Source: M3007 sp041741155 (GTDB lineage Bacteria; Bacteroidota; Bacteroidia; Chitinophagales; Saprospiraceae). Taken from it: a stretch of 64,000 bases of DNA. A model generated the notes under the pieces. The model worked only from the letters and a program-made list of their open reading frames with translations, did no database searches and was not told where the DNA came from. Shown here in pieces: positions 1-9,800 of the stretch (the first letter of the stretch is position 1; the number at the start of each line of letters is the position of its first letter). The stretch spans positions 1 through 64,000 of the forward strand of contig JBGSKO010000159.1 of assembly GCA_041741155.1 (NCBI GenBank). Direction: 5' to 3'. The translations under genes and the position numbers were made by a program.

Positions 1-219
1 GCCGCAGTCTGCGTTTGTCTGTGTTAAATTTGCTCTGAACGGGCTGACACAGTTTTCTGAACACTCCTAATTTTTAAGGAAACAAGGACATCGGAAAAAC
101 ATGCGCCGGCATTGGGTGCTAAAACATCCCGCCCAATACGCGCCGTATATCTCGAAAAAAGGGCAATTCAACTGTTTTCAAAATTCGGGATGACTCATGT
201 TTATTTGAAACTGTAAACC

Positions 220-1296
220 TTACAGTGCTTTCAACAACTGTTGTTCCAGGTCTGTGCGCGGATTGATGGCTGCGATATTGCCGTTGCGATCCACCAGGAA
301 GGTAGCCGGAATGGCACGCACACCGTAGGTCTGTGCCGGAGCGCAATTCCAGAACTGGAGGTCGCTGACGTGGTTGTCCCACACCAAACCGTCTTGTTTG
401 ATTGCAGCCACCCAAGCGTCTTTCTGGCCGGGGCGGTCCAGCGATACACTGAACACATCGAAACCTTTGTCTTTGTATTTGTTGTAAATCTCCACAACGT
501 GCGGATTGGCCATGCGGCAAGGGCGGCACCAGCTGGCCCAAAAGTCAATGAGCACAACTTTGCCTTTCAACGACGACAGGGTGCGCACTTTGCCATCCGG
601 TCCTTCGAGACTGATTTCCGGAGCCGGCTGACCGACTTGTATCGGTCCTGCTGCCTGTTGTTGCTGCATTTGTTGCATTTGCTGCTCGAGGCCACTGACC
701 ATTTTGGAAAACTCCGTGGCGTACTGGGAGCCGGGCATAGCAGCGTTCAGGGCTGCGTCAGCAGACTTAAAGTCGGCGATGTGTTCACCGGCATTGCGGC
801 CAAACATCTGGGCGATAAAAAACGCCTTCATAAGGGGGGTGCAAGCCTTGTTGACGTATCCTTTGGCAGCTTCAGCTGTCATTTGTCCGCCATTCATGAT
901 TTCTTTTACGATCCCGACGTAGCACTTGAATGTTTCGGAACCCTCAACTTCAACCTGAAGGCGGTCAATGGTTTCCAGATCGCCCTTCATCGTCACGGTG
1001 TTTTCATCGCCACCGAGCATAAAAAACATCCGCTTGGCGCCGATCGTCAAGCGATACAGACCAGCGGGAAATGCCTCTTTTTGTTCGATCGTAAAATTGC
1101 CGGAAGCGTCGCACGATACCCGACCAATGGCGACCGGAGCCGTATTCTGATCGAAATACAATTGCTCCATCAACACTTGCAAATTAGCGGCATTGGTGAT
1201 TGTGCCCTTCAGGGCGTGCGTGTCCGACCCTTGGCAGGACGACATAGCTGCCAATGTGGGCAGCACGAGCATCAGAAAATATTTTATTTTTTGCAT
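220..1296 (-). CDS. TlpA-like thiol-disulfide oxidoreductase lipoprotein with DUF4369-type N-terminal domain
   Basis: A 358-residue periplasm-facing lipoprotein. The signal peptide ends in a lipobox with Cys21 (LAAMSSC), so it should be membrane-anchored. Residues about 25-120 resemble the DUF4369 domain that precedes many Bacteroidota thioredoxins. A Gln-rich linker follows at about residues 203-217. The C-terminal ~140 residues are a TlpA/AhpC-type thioredoxin fold with the active site WCRPC near residue 256, in the context FWASWCRPCRM. In this family the CxxC pair reduces or exchanges disulfides of exported proteins, for example during cytochrome c maturation. Its exact partner cannot be told from the sequence. 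It lies downstream of purL on the same strand, separated by a hairpin-forming repeat. Confidence 0.9.
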   Translation of the reverse strand: MQKIKYFLMLVLPTLAAMSSCQGSDTHALKGTITNAANLQVLMEQLYFDQNTAPVAIGRVSCDASGNFTIEQKEAFPAGLYRLTIGAKRMFFMLGGDENTVTMKGDLETIDRLQVEVEGSETFKCYVGIVKEIMNGGQMTAEAAKGYVNKACTPLMKAFFIAQMFGRNAGEHIADFKSADAALNAAMPGSQYATEFSKMVSGLEQQMQQMQQQQAAGPIQVGQPAPEISLEGPDGKVRTLSSLKGKVVLIDFWASWCRPCRMANPHVVEIYNKYKDKGFDVFSVSLDRPGQKDAWVAAIKQDGLVWDNHVSDLQFWNCAPAQTYGVRAIPATFLVDRNGNIAAINPRTDLEQQLLKAL

Positions 1297-1303
1297 AATT
1301 ATG

Positions 1304-1380
1304 AAAGGTTGAGTAGGTTGAAAGGGTTGAGGGGGTTGAGAATATTGAGCCTACCTCAACGGTCTCAACCCCCTCAATCT
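1304..1380. repeat. Inverted short-tandem-repeat element (GGTTGAR-type units)
   Basis: Imperfect tandem units of the form ggttgag/ggttgaa fill 1304-1341, and their complement ctcaacc follows at about 1351-1380. The arms gggttgagggggttgaga (1324-1341) and tctcaaccccctcaatct (1363-1380) can pair with a single mismatch, apart from a G-U at the outer end. The element fills the purL/TlpA-lipoprotein gap on the minus strand, so it may end or attenuate purL transcription. It has the same architecture as the elements at 40351, 44560 and 47779. Confidence 0.8.
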
Positions 1381-1381
1381 T

Positions 1382-3613
1382 TTAGTTCATGATTTCAGAT
1401 AAACGATTGTCGAACGTGTGTTTCCATTCCGAAACGGCGCCCCAGTTCTCGCTGTCAATCAGGATGTCGTTTCCGACAACACTGCCGATTGCTGAGAAGG
1501 GCTGGTTTTGCTCCTGCAAAAATCGCTCGAAAGCGGTGGCTTGTTCTGTCCGCACGGAGACGATTACCCGACTTTGCGCCTCACCAAACAGCCAGGCGTC
1601 TTTGCGAATATTCGGATTGGAGTGTACCGAAAAGCCCAGTCCGCCGGGCATCGCGCTTTCCAGCAAAGCGACGAACAGGCCACCATCGGACACATCGTGT
1701 ACCGACTCGACCAAACCTTTCCGGATAATTTGTTTCAGAACGCCTTGCAGGTGGTATTCCTCCTCGAGGTCGAAATACGGGCAGGGGCTGAATTGTTCGG
1801 CATGCACCTCGCGTACATATTCGCTGCTGCTGATATCGTTTCGGCTGGCGCCGAGCAGGTAAATGGTGTCGCCGGCATTTTTAAAATCCAGCGTCATCAG
1901 CTGTTCCCAATCGTCCAGAATGCCGAGCATGCCAATAGTAGGCGTGGGATAAACCGGAATCACCTTGCCGTTTTCGGTGTACTGGTTGTAAAAACTGACG
2001 TTGCCGCCGGTTACCGGCGTCTCGAATTTCCGACAGGCTTCGCCCATGCCGCGGATCACCTCGGCGAACTGGTAATATACCTCCGGGTTGTAGGGATTGC
2101 CGAAGTTCAGGCAATTGGTGATGGCCACCGGCTCGCCGCCGGCGCACACGATGTTGCGCGCGGCCTCGCTTACGGCGATCATTGCACCCCGGTACGGGTC
2201 GGCATATACGTAGGCCGAGTTACAGTCTGTCGTCATTGCCAGAGCTTTGCGCGTACCTTTCACATACACCGCTGCCGCATCGGAAGGGCGGTTGGTTGTG
2301 AGCGTACCCGTGCGCACCATGGAATCGTACTGCTTCGTGATCCAGTTTTTGGATGCGATATTGGGCGATGCCCAGATTGTTTTGGCCGCCTGTTTCAGAT
2401 CGGCGGGCACCGGAATTTTCTCCAGATCAAATTTTGCGATTTCCTGAAAATACTCCGGCGTTTTTTGTTCCCGTACGTACACCGGAGCGCCGCCGCCCAG
2501 CACCAGGGTATCTCCCGGTACTTCGGCCACTTTTTCACCGTGCCAGTAATATTCGAGTTGGCCGCCGGCAATGGTTTCACCAATACGTTCGCAAGGCAGG
2601 TCCCATTTCTCAAAAACGGCTTTGATTTCGTCTTCACGCCCTGGAATGCACACGATCAGCATCCGTTCCTGGCTTTCGGAGAGCAGGATTTCCCATGCCT
2701 TCATGTTCGCCTGTCGTTGGGGTGCTTTGTCGAGGTCAATGCGCATGCCGACGCCCGATTTCGCGCTCATTTCCGAAGTGGAGCAGGTGATACCTGCGGC
2801 GCCCATGTCCTGCATACCCACGATAGCGCCGGTTTTGATGGCTTCGAGAGACGCTTCGAGCAAGAGTTTTTCCTGGAATGGGTCGCCTACTTGCACAGCG
2901 GGCAGGTCCTGATGGCTGTCTTCGCTAAGGTCGGCAGAAGCAAATGTAGCGCCGTGGATGCCGTCTTTCCCTGTAGCCGAGCCGACGATGAACACCGGAT
3001 TGCCGGGGTCGCCGGCAGTAGCGCTCACCGTTTCGCCGACTTTTACGATACCGACAGACATGGCGTTGACCAGAATATCGTGGTGGTAACAGTCGTAGAA
3101 ATAGACCTCGCCGCCCACAGTGGGCACACCGAAGCAGTTGCCGTAGTCACCAATACCTTTGACCACGCCTGCGATCAAATTTCTCATGCGGGGCGTATCG
3201 GGTTTGCCGAAGCGCAGGCTGTTGAGCGCTGCTATGGGTCGGGCGCCCATGGTAAAAATATCGCGGTGGATACCACCCACACCGGTGGCCGCACCCTGGT
3301 AGGGTTCGATGGCGGAGGGGTGGTTGTGGCTTTCAATTTTGAAGGCGCAGCCGAGGCCGTCGCCGATATCCACGAGACCGGCATTTTCTTCACCGGCGCC
3401 CACCAGCAGGCGTTTGCCGCTACGCGGCAACGTCTTGAGTTGCAGGATGGAGTTTTTGTACGAGCAGTGCTCGCTCCACATGACGGAGTAGATGGACAGT
3501 TCTGTGAAGTTGGGTGTTCGACCGAGAATTTCCCGGATTTTTTCGAACTCGTCGGGCGTCAGGCCGAGGCTTTTGGCGGTTTCGACGGTGGGCAGCGGTT
3601 CCGCTGTAACCAT
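1382..3613 (-). CDS. purL: Phosphoribosylformylglycinamidine synthase subunit PurL (small type)
   Basis: PurL catalyses the ATP-dependent conversion of FGAR to FGAM, step four of purine synthesis. From the start MVTAEPLPTVETAKSLGL the protein has 743 residues, which is the size of the small PurL that works with separate PurQ and PurS subunits. It is not the ~1250-residue single-chain enzyme of proteobacteria and of Bacteroides. Family motifs are visible: MWSEHCSYKNS near the N-terminus, ESHNHPSAIEPYQGAATGVGG, and a duplicated AIRS-like core. An in-frame extension up to 3685 exists but reaches beyond the promoter -7 box at 3651-3658, so 3613 is the preferred start. purQ and purS are not in this window. 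Confidence 0.93.
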   Translation of the reverse strand: MVTAEPLPTVETAKSLGLTPDEFEKIREILGRTPNFTELSIYSVMWSEHCSYKNSILQLKTLPRSGKRLLVGAGEENAGLVDIGDGLGCAFKIESHNHPSAIEPYQGAATGVGGIHRDIFTMGARPIAALNSLRFGKPDTPRMRNLIAGVVKGIGDYGNCFGVPTVGGEVYFYDCYHHDILVNAMSVGIVKVGETVSATAGDPGNPVFIVGSATGKDGIHGATFASADLSEDSHQDLPAVQVGDPFQEKLLLEASLEAIKTGAIVGMQDMGAAGITCSTSEMSAKSGVGMRIDLDKAPQRQANMKAWEILLSESQERMLIVCIPGREDEIKAVFEKWDLPCERIGETIAGGQLEYYWHGEKVAEVPGDTLVLGGGAPVYVREQKTPEYFQEIAKFDLEKIPVPADLKQAAKTIWASPNIASKNWITKQYDSMVRTGTLTTNRPSDAAAVYVKGTRKALAMTTDCNSAYVYADPYRGAMIAVSEAARNIVCAGGEPVAITNCLNFGNPYNPEVYYQFAEVIRGMGEACRKFETPVTGGNVSFYNQYTENGKVIPVYPTPTIGMLGILDDWEQLMTLDFKNAGDTIYLLGASRNDISSSEYVREVHAEQFSPCPYFDLEEEYHLQGVLKQIIRKGLVESVHDVSDGGLFVALLESAMPGGLGFSVHSNPNIRKDAWLFGEAQSRVIVSVRTEQATAFERFLQEQNQPFSAIGSVVGNDILIDSENWGAVSEWKHTFDNRLSEIMN

Positions 3614-3650
3614 GGATGCGATGTGTTGTGTGGGTGAGGATTTAGGGCGG

Positions 3651-3658
3651 CAAAGGTA
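3651..3658 (-). promoter_or_regulatory. Bacteroidota -7 promoter element for purL
   Basis: The minus strand reads TACCTTTG followed by C, an exact match to the phylum consensus TAnnTTTG. It lies 37 nt upstream of the chosen purL start and rules against the longer reading frame. No clear TTTG -33 box is seen. Confidence 0.65.
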
Positions 3659-3700
3659 TGGAAAAATGGCGGGGAAGGAATTCATAATGAATCATTGACC

Positions 3701-3708
3701 TAACTTTG
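3701..3708 (+). promoter_or_regulatory. -7 promoter element for the TIR-repeat gene
   Basis: TAACTTTG matches TAnnTTTG and ends 19 nt before the ATG at 3728. It forms a divergent promoter pair with the purL element about 43 bp away. No -33 box is obvious. Confidence 0.55.
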
Positions 3709-3727
3709 TCGGAAAATCGCGCCAATC

Positions 3728-6700
3728 ATGCCCGCCCGCACCTTCCACATTTTCATCGCCTTCGATGACTCCGACATCAAAACGGCGGATGGCCTGTATC
3801 GCTACCTGAACCAGGCGTTGGAAGGCGAGCATTTGGTTTTTTGGAACCCAGCCGACATTGCTGCCGAGGCATTTCGAACCAAAGCGAATACCTTTTTAGA
3901 AAAAACCGATCTCTTCGTTGCTTGTCTTTCCGCCAACTACCAGGACACGCCCAATGCCCGGTGGGCTTTGGAAAAAGCTCTGAGCGAACAAAAACGCCGG
4001 CTGAAATTCCAAATGCTCGTCGTACTGGCCCGGGCGGCCTTTGTTCCCTCGGCACTCGCCGGGTTCACCCTCGCGCCTGCGCCCGACCAACCGGTGGAGC
4101 ATTTTTCCCTGAGCCGTGACGTCCAATTGCAACGTGTTGCCCAACGCGCCCGCGACCTCCTGCTTGATATTGACCGCCACGCCGACCTGTATCCCGTGCC
4201 CGAAGGCCCTGCGTTTGTCCTTACGTTTGAAGATGTGCGCGAGCGCTTGCAGGTATGGCTGGAACACTGCGACCTGGCGCCGCTTTTCCTGTTTCTGAAA
4301 CGCTTGCTCCACCCCGAACGCACGCCCGACGACCTGTTTCAACTGGAAGATGCTTTTGCCGAATGGCGCCAGCAAGCACAGCGCAACAAATTGGAATTCA
4401 GCGTTTTTGAAAAGACAATGGATGCCATCCGCCTCGATCTTGGGCATCTCATCGGGCGGCTGGAGGAAAGTCGTTTTCGGAAAAACTGGCCCGGTATTTT
4501 TGCCGATACCTATTACGCGTGGTCGCCGGTAGCTCCGCCTGGCGATCAACTTGCCGGTTTGTTTTTGCCGACAGGCGAAATCCACACCCCCGAAACGCTT
4601 AACTTACCCAAACAGGCCCGGAACGACGAGGCGTGGGAAGGCGTAGGCACGCTGTCGCACCAACAGCAGCAGGAGTTTCGACGAAACCTGCTCCTCGCTC
4701 AGGATGCCCTCGGCATCGGCAACTTTGCCCGCGCCCATGCCCTGTGCGAACACGTCCGGACGCATGTGGACCCTCAGTCGGCCCAACTGTACGAACTCCT
4801 CCTCATTACCTACCTGAAAAAAGAAACACCCGATCGGATCATCCACGACGCAGTATATGGCAAAGGCAGCAAACTGAACCATGTGGTGGTGTATGCCGGG
4901 CGCTACATCGAATACCAGCAAAACAACCAATGTCCTTCCGAGGATGGGCAATACAACCTGAAAGCCACTGCACAAGCTTTGTCCGATGCCCTGCTCCGGC
5001 TGTACAGTACCTACGAAAACGACTTCATCCTGCATACGGGCCGGCACAGCGCCGAGGTGCCCGACAACCGCACAGCGGTATCCAATTGTGTGCAGGTAGC
5101 CATGACGATCTACCGGACCATTCACCCTTATCGGGGATTTTTGGAACTGGCGGTCAACGAGTTGTGCAACGGAGCGAAGTACGATTACATCCGCCGGGTC
5201 GAGATTGTCAACGATGAATTCCGATTTGCCTCGCACGAGGACTTCGGCATCGAGAGTGAAATCCGCGAGGTAATCGGAATGCTGGAGGCAGTCTCGAACG
5301 ACGACGACGATGCGCTGATGAACCGCCAGCTGCGCGAAAACCTGTTTTTCAACCTGCGGGCCAAACGTTTTCGCCTTCAAGCGCAGATTGCCGAGGAGCA
5401 ACGCCGCTATGTGCAGTTCACCGACCTGCGCGATTCCGTGATCGAGCTGGTAGATGCTGCCCTGCTGGGCTATAAAGTTTTTGGCGACAAAGAATACCCC
5501 GACGAGGAGTCGTTCCTGCGCCTCGCCGTGGAACAACTGTTGCCCGGCCTCCTGTTGCCCACGGCTTCGGCAGCGCCTACGCAGGCTGTAGGCCACCTGC
5601 GCTGGTTTGACCTGGATGCGCTGGGAAATGTGCGCACGCATCCGGATTGCGCCCGTTTTCGCTTCGATGCACTGGCTGTGGTGGAAAAAATTGCCCGCGA
5701 CCATGCCGGGCACGCGGGATGGCTACAGGTACAACCCAACATTAAGGAAGAGGTGTATCGCCAATTTGCCGACGATGCCGATCTGCGGTACCAGCACATC
5801 CGCGACGAACTGCAATGGACCGACATCCGCCGCCCCGACGAGACGGAGGCCCGCAACACCATCGTACAATGCCTGCGCGACTGGAAAAGTGCCTACCTGG
5901 CCTATCCGGAACGCGGGGCGCCCTATCTCCAGCGTATCCTGCAGGAACTTGTCGGCGAGCGCCTGTTGCTGTGGATGCGCTTCTCCCCCACCCGATTGGT
6001 TACCCTGCCGGAAAGTACGGGCCTGGGCTACGATGCTGTGGCAGCATTGCGCGAAGCGCTGGCCTTGCCCTGCGGAATAGCGCCCGATCAGGCCTACAAA
6101 ATGCTGGCGCACAACCTGTTTTACCGGCATATCCGCCCGGCGTATCAGAAAATTCCAGCCGGCGACGAATCGCGCCGAGCCGTAGCCACCGGATTACTTT
6201 TGCAGGCTCTGCATGTGTATCGCGACCTCTACCCTGCCCCGGAGTACCTCGATTTGGTTTTTGAGGAATTGACCAGCGAGGTGAAATTCCGTTGGGTAGA
6301 CGTCACGGAGGAAGGTGTTGGCGTACCCTGGGCTTGTGAACCGCCGCTGTCTATCCACCCGCCCGATATTCTGGATCAACTGACACTGGCCCTGCCCGAG
6401 CGCTTTCGCCCGCTGGACGCCCGGCAGCGCATCGCGCACAAGCGTCAGGCCGACCTAAAGGCCCGGTATTTCCGTGAAATTAGTGAGTACCCATTCGAGA
6501 ACCGGCAGGTGGAGCGGCACATCGTCATTGACATTATTCGAAAGCTCAAGGGTTTGTTCCGATACTACCCGGATGCCGTATTTCTCGAACTGCCGATCCG
6601 CGAACTTGGCGGGCACGGGCGAATCCGCTGGCGCGAGGACTTTCTTGGCATCCTGCCAACCCGCGCCAACCACTACGAGAACCGCTATTTTGATTTTGAT

Positions 6701-6790
6701 TACAGCCAGGAACTAAGCGAAATCAAAATGTACCGGGATACGCGGGCGCAGTGGATGGACCATGTACTACGGGAGATGGGCGAAATTTGA
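3728..6790 (+). CDS. TIR-like domain protein with about five C-terminal repeats of an unrecognised module
   Basis: A 1020-residue cytoplasmic-looking protein with no signal peptide or membrane segment. Residues 5-150 look like a TIR domain: a first strand HIFIAFDDSD, then LVFWNPADI, then TDLFVACLSANY. In canonical TIR NADases a Glu lies four residues after a Trp/Tyr. Here W79 is followed by E82, so catalysis is uncertain. The rest is mostly helical. From residue 450 on, a module recurs: a helix, then YP-x(2-5)-FLEL-x2-x-EL, then a short charged strand. It is centred near 461, 588, 726, 833 and 946 (for example LYPAPEYLDLVFEEL and YYPDAVFLELPIREL). The gene stands alone between divergent purL and convergent tamB. 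A signalling or defence role is inferred only from the TIR fold. The repeats are not recognised. Confidence 0.75.
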   Translation: MPARTFHIFIAFDDSDIKTADGLYRYLNQALEGEHLVFWNPADIAAEAFRTKANTFLEKTDLFVACLSANYQDTPNARWALEKALSEQKRRLKFQMLVVLARAAFVPSALAGFTLAPAPDQPVEHFSLSRDVQLQRVAQRARDLLLDIDRHADLYPVPEGPAFVLTFEDVRERLQVWLEHCDLAPLFLFLKRLLHPERTPDDLFQLEDAFAEWRQQAQRNKLEFSVFEKTMDAIRLDLGHLIGRLEESRFRKNWPGIFADTYYAWSPVAPPGDQLAGLFLPTGEIHTPETLNLPKQARNDEAWEGVGTLSHQQQQEFRRNLLLAQDALGIGNFARAHALCEHVRTHVDPQSAQLYELLLITYLKKETPDRIIHDAVYGKGSKLNHVVVYAGRYIEYQQNNQCPSEDGQYNLKATAQALSDALLRLYSTYENDFILHTGRHSAEVPDNRTAVSNCVQVAMTIYRTIHPYRGFLELAVNELCNGAKYDYIRRVEIVNDEFRFASHEDFGIESEIREVIGMLEAVSNDDDDALMNRQLRENLFFNLRAKRFRLQAQIAEEQRRYVQFTDLRDSVIELVDAALLGYKVFGDKEYPDEESFLRLAVEQLLPGLLLPTASAAPTQAVGHLRWFDLDALGNVRTHPDCARFRFDALAVVEKIARDHAGHAGWLQVQPNIKEEVYRQFADDADLRYQHIRDELQWTDIRRPDETEARNTIVQCLRDWKSAYLAYPERGAPYLQRILQELVGERLLLWMRFSPTRLVTLPESTGLGYDAVAALREALALPCGIAPDQAYKMLAHNLFYRHIRPAYQKIPAGDESRRAVATGLLLQALHVYRDLYPAPEYLDLVFEELTSEVKFRWVDVTEEGVGVPWACEPPLSIHPPDILDQLTLALPERFRPLDARQRIAHKRQADLKARYFREISEYPFENRQVERHIVIDIIRKLKGLFRYYPDAVFLELPIRELGGHGRIRWREDFLGILPTRANHYENRYFDFDYSQELSEIKMYRDTRAQWMDHVLREMGEI

Positions 6791-6805
6791 TCGCAGAAAT
6801 TCACC

Positions 6806-9800
6806 TTATTTTTCATCGCTGCGCATCCAGCCGGTCAGGCCGTCCATGAGTTCGCTAAACGTGTCGTACTCCTTGCGGAAATTTAAACCGAAGCCATAGC
6901 GCGAACGCCTCGAACCTCCTGCAATATCAGGTTCTGTCCGCTGATAGACCTTGAGGCGCCATTGACGATTTTCCGTGATTTGAATTTCCACGGTGACGTC
7001 CTCTCCCAGAAAACCGTCAGCGTTGGATGTGCCGGGTTGCCCGATACCAAACTGGGATCCCAATTGCACGGTTATCCGGTCGTTGGCGAAACCGCTGGTA
7101 AGCCGCACTTGCAATTCCCGGCCGATTTGGGCAAGATTGGCCTGCCCGGGGGTAACCTGATTTCGGTACTCATTGTACGCAATATCAAATTCAATACTGG
7201 AGACTTTGCCCCCGAACCATTCGGAAGCCAGGCCGGTCAGGTAGTTGGAAAACTGGTTGCTCAAAACTTGCGTCAGCGTATTGAAGGCGGAGGCTATGTA
7301 GTCACTGCTTTGGATATTCACCGCAGTTCCGGAAGGTGGCAGAAAGGAGCCCACCACAATCAATCCAAATACTTGTCGGGTCAATTCATTCTGATCCTGT
7401 CGGAGCAAAGACAACTTATTGTCTGCCATAGACTTCAGCTGACTGGATAGATTGGGAAAGCTCAGGTCAAAACTAATATTGGGTTTAAAGAGGTCTCCTC
7501 GCAAGCGCATGGTTACGATAGCCCGAGTGGATTTGGATGCCTCGGCGTTCAATCCCGGTGATACGGCCAGTTCGTCGCGAAGCAGGTTATACAGCGAGGT
7601 GTTTTCGGCATAGACAGCCTCCAGATTGATTTGTGCTTCGTAGGGGTCCCCGTACCAGCTGATCGTTCCGCCTTCTGCTACGGTGAAGGGTTTATTGACC
7701 CAGTTCAAGAGCGTGAACAGGTATTCGCCGCGACGGATGCGGTAGGTTCCGTACATTTTAAACTCGCCTTCCCGGTTAATAACCAGCCGGATATCACCAT
7801 CTCCCCTCCCCTTCACAATATCACCCGCCTGTGCATCAAAAATCAATTGGACTTCTGCATCGTCGGTGATCGTCAGGTTCATCTCAAAATTAAGTCCTTT
7901 CAAATCGCTGGATGAAAAGCTTCTGATTGGAGCATCTGCAGATTCATTTTCGTCATCCCTTTTTCTAAAGGTAATGAAACTGGCGTCCTGGATATCCGAG
8001 CTGGAAGAAGACAGCGGAATAAACAACCGGGATTCCTTCCCGGTCGTAGCGTTCACAAGAATATCCGTTTTACTAAAGGTGCCGGCGAAGGTTGCTTCAA
8101 AGGCGCCAATTCCTTGTCCGTAGTACATCGCATTATCCTCTTCGAGAGTATTTAAAATCATAAAATTGGATCCTATAGACTTGATACTACAATCCAGCTT
8201 CCAGTCTTTAAAGTGATCATGCCGCAAACCGCCTTTGATGATAGCGGCATTTTTTTGGCTTCCATCCAGAATAGTATCGTTGTTCGCCCAAATTTGTCGC
8301 TCGTTTAATAGAATTTTTTCGTTTGGGATATAAAACATAGCCTTGAGGTAGTCCAGTTGAAAATGCCCGTTTACTATTGCCTCACCTTTCATACTTACCC
8401 GATCAAACGGTCCGCCTAATTTGGCGTCCAATTGCAAGGAGCCCGCAGTTTTGGAGATATCCGGTATAAACAGCTCCAGAACTTCGAGCGGAAAATTGCC
8501 GGCAGTAATGACCGTTTGAAACTCATTTGGGCGCACCACACCAATTTCTTCATTATTGTAATCCTTTTTTTGCCCTTTAGGCACATACGCTCCCAATACG
8601 CGGAGCTCATGCTTACCCTTGTCTTTCAGGAACATACGCCACCAAACAGGAGCATTTTTGTCTAAAATTTCCACATTTCCAGTTAGTGCGCCAAAGGGTT
8701 TTTCATTCACGAACACGGTATCCGTGGTGACATACCCCTGGATGTTTTTCATCTCAAAAACATCCTCAATTTCCACATCAAGGTTGAATATCTTGCCTCG
8801 ATAGGTCAGATTTTTCATCTTGAAAATACGTTCAAAAAAATTGAGATCAAAATTAGCCAGAGCAAAGCGCGCACCTCTACCCGAGTTATAACTTTCCACA
8901 CCGATGCGCTGCAATTCATGCATGAGTTCAAAGTTCCGTGCCTCAAAATAGCTGGAAGAGAAACGCAGGTAGTTATCATCTTCCATAAACCACTGGTCGT
9001 CGAACAATGTAATAGCGGCTGCATTGAAATGAACTTGCCAGAATGAGTCAACAGTAGATAAAACGCCGTCCAAATTGATTCTTTTTACAATGGACGTACT
9101 ATCTTCTGTATGAAATGAAAACGCTATTTGTTCCCGAGCAACATCGCCAAAAAATCGAATGTGGCCCAATTGCTGATTCCCCGAAATGAAGGCTTGAGGA
9201 ATATCTAAACTATATCTTCCCTTGTCCTTTTCGGTCTTCCAGGATATATCTACACTTTTAAGATCAAACGCACCATATTTGAACGCAGGCATTTGCAGAC
9301 GAAAGTCTGATGTGCCGGCGCCCGCATTCATACCGATTCGCAAATTGATATTGCGGAGCGTATCTAAGTTTTCATCGAGCAACCGTGTCAGGTCTCTGGT
9401 ATCTTTTATCTTTAAGTTCAGTTTATAATTATCATTGAATACCAACGTATCTTCTATTGCCTCTCCATAAGCCTGTTTGACAAGCTCCGGGTAATAACGA
9501 TTAAATATGTGGAGTGCATTTCGAGCCATATTATTGATCTCGAAACGTCCCTCCAGAACGCCATCGGCAATATCAGAGAGCAAAATAAAGTAGCGATTAC
9601 CATCAGGGCGGTTGGATGCCGCGAACGTAAGCGAATCTATCCGGTGCCGGTATTTTTTATCTTGTACCAAAGCGAAATTCCGCAGCACCACGGCGCCCCG
9701 GAGATCATTCATGTCTCTTGCGAAAAGTTTGATTTTTTGAACATTCCCGGAAAGCACCCAGTCTTTTTTCACCAAATTGAGCGCACCCATGTCTAATCGC

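Noticed and set aside
1508..3637. Long open frame on the plus strand opposite purL
   Set aside because: purL has clear family motifs along its full length on the minus strand; the opposite frame has low-complexity His/Ala/Gly-rich composition and no domain.
4604..5713. 369-codon open frame opposite the TIR-repeat gene
   Set aside because: The plus-strand protein shows internal repeats and consistent composition; the antisense frame does not.
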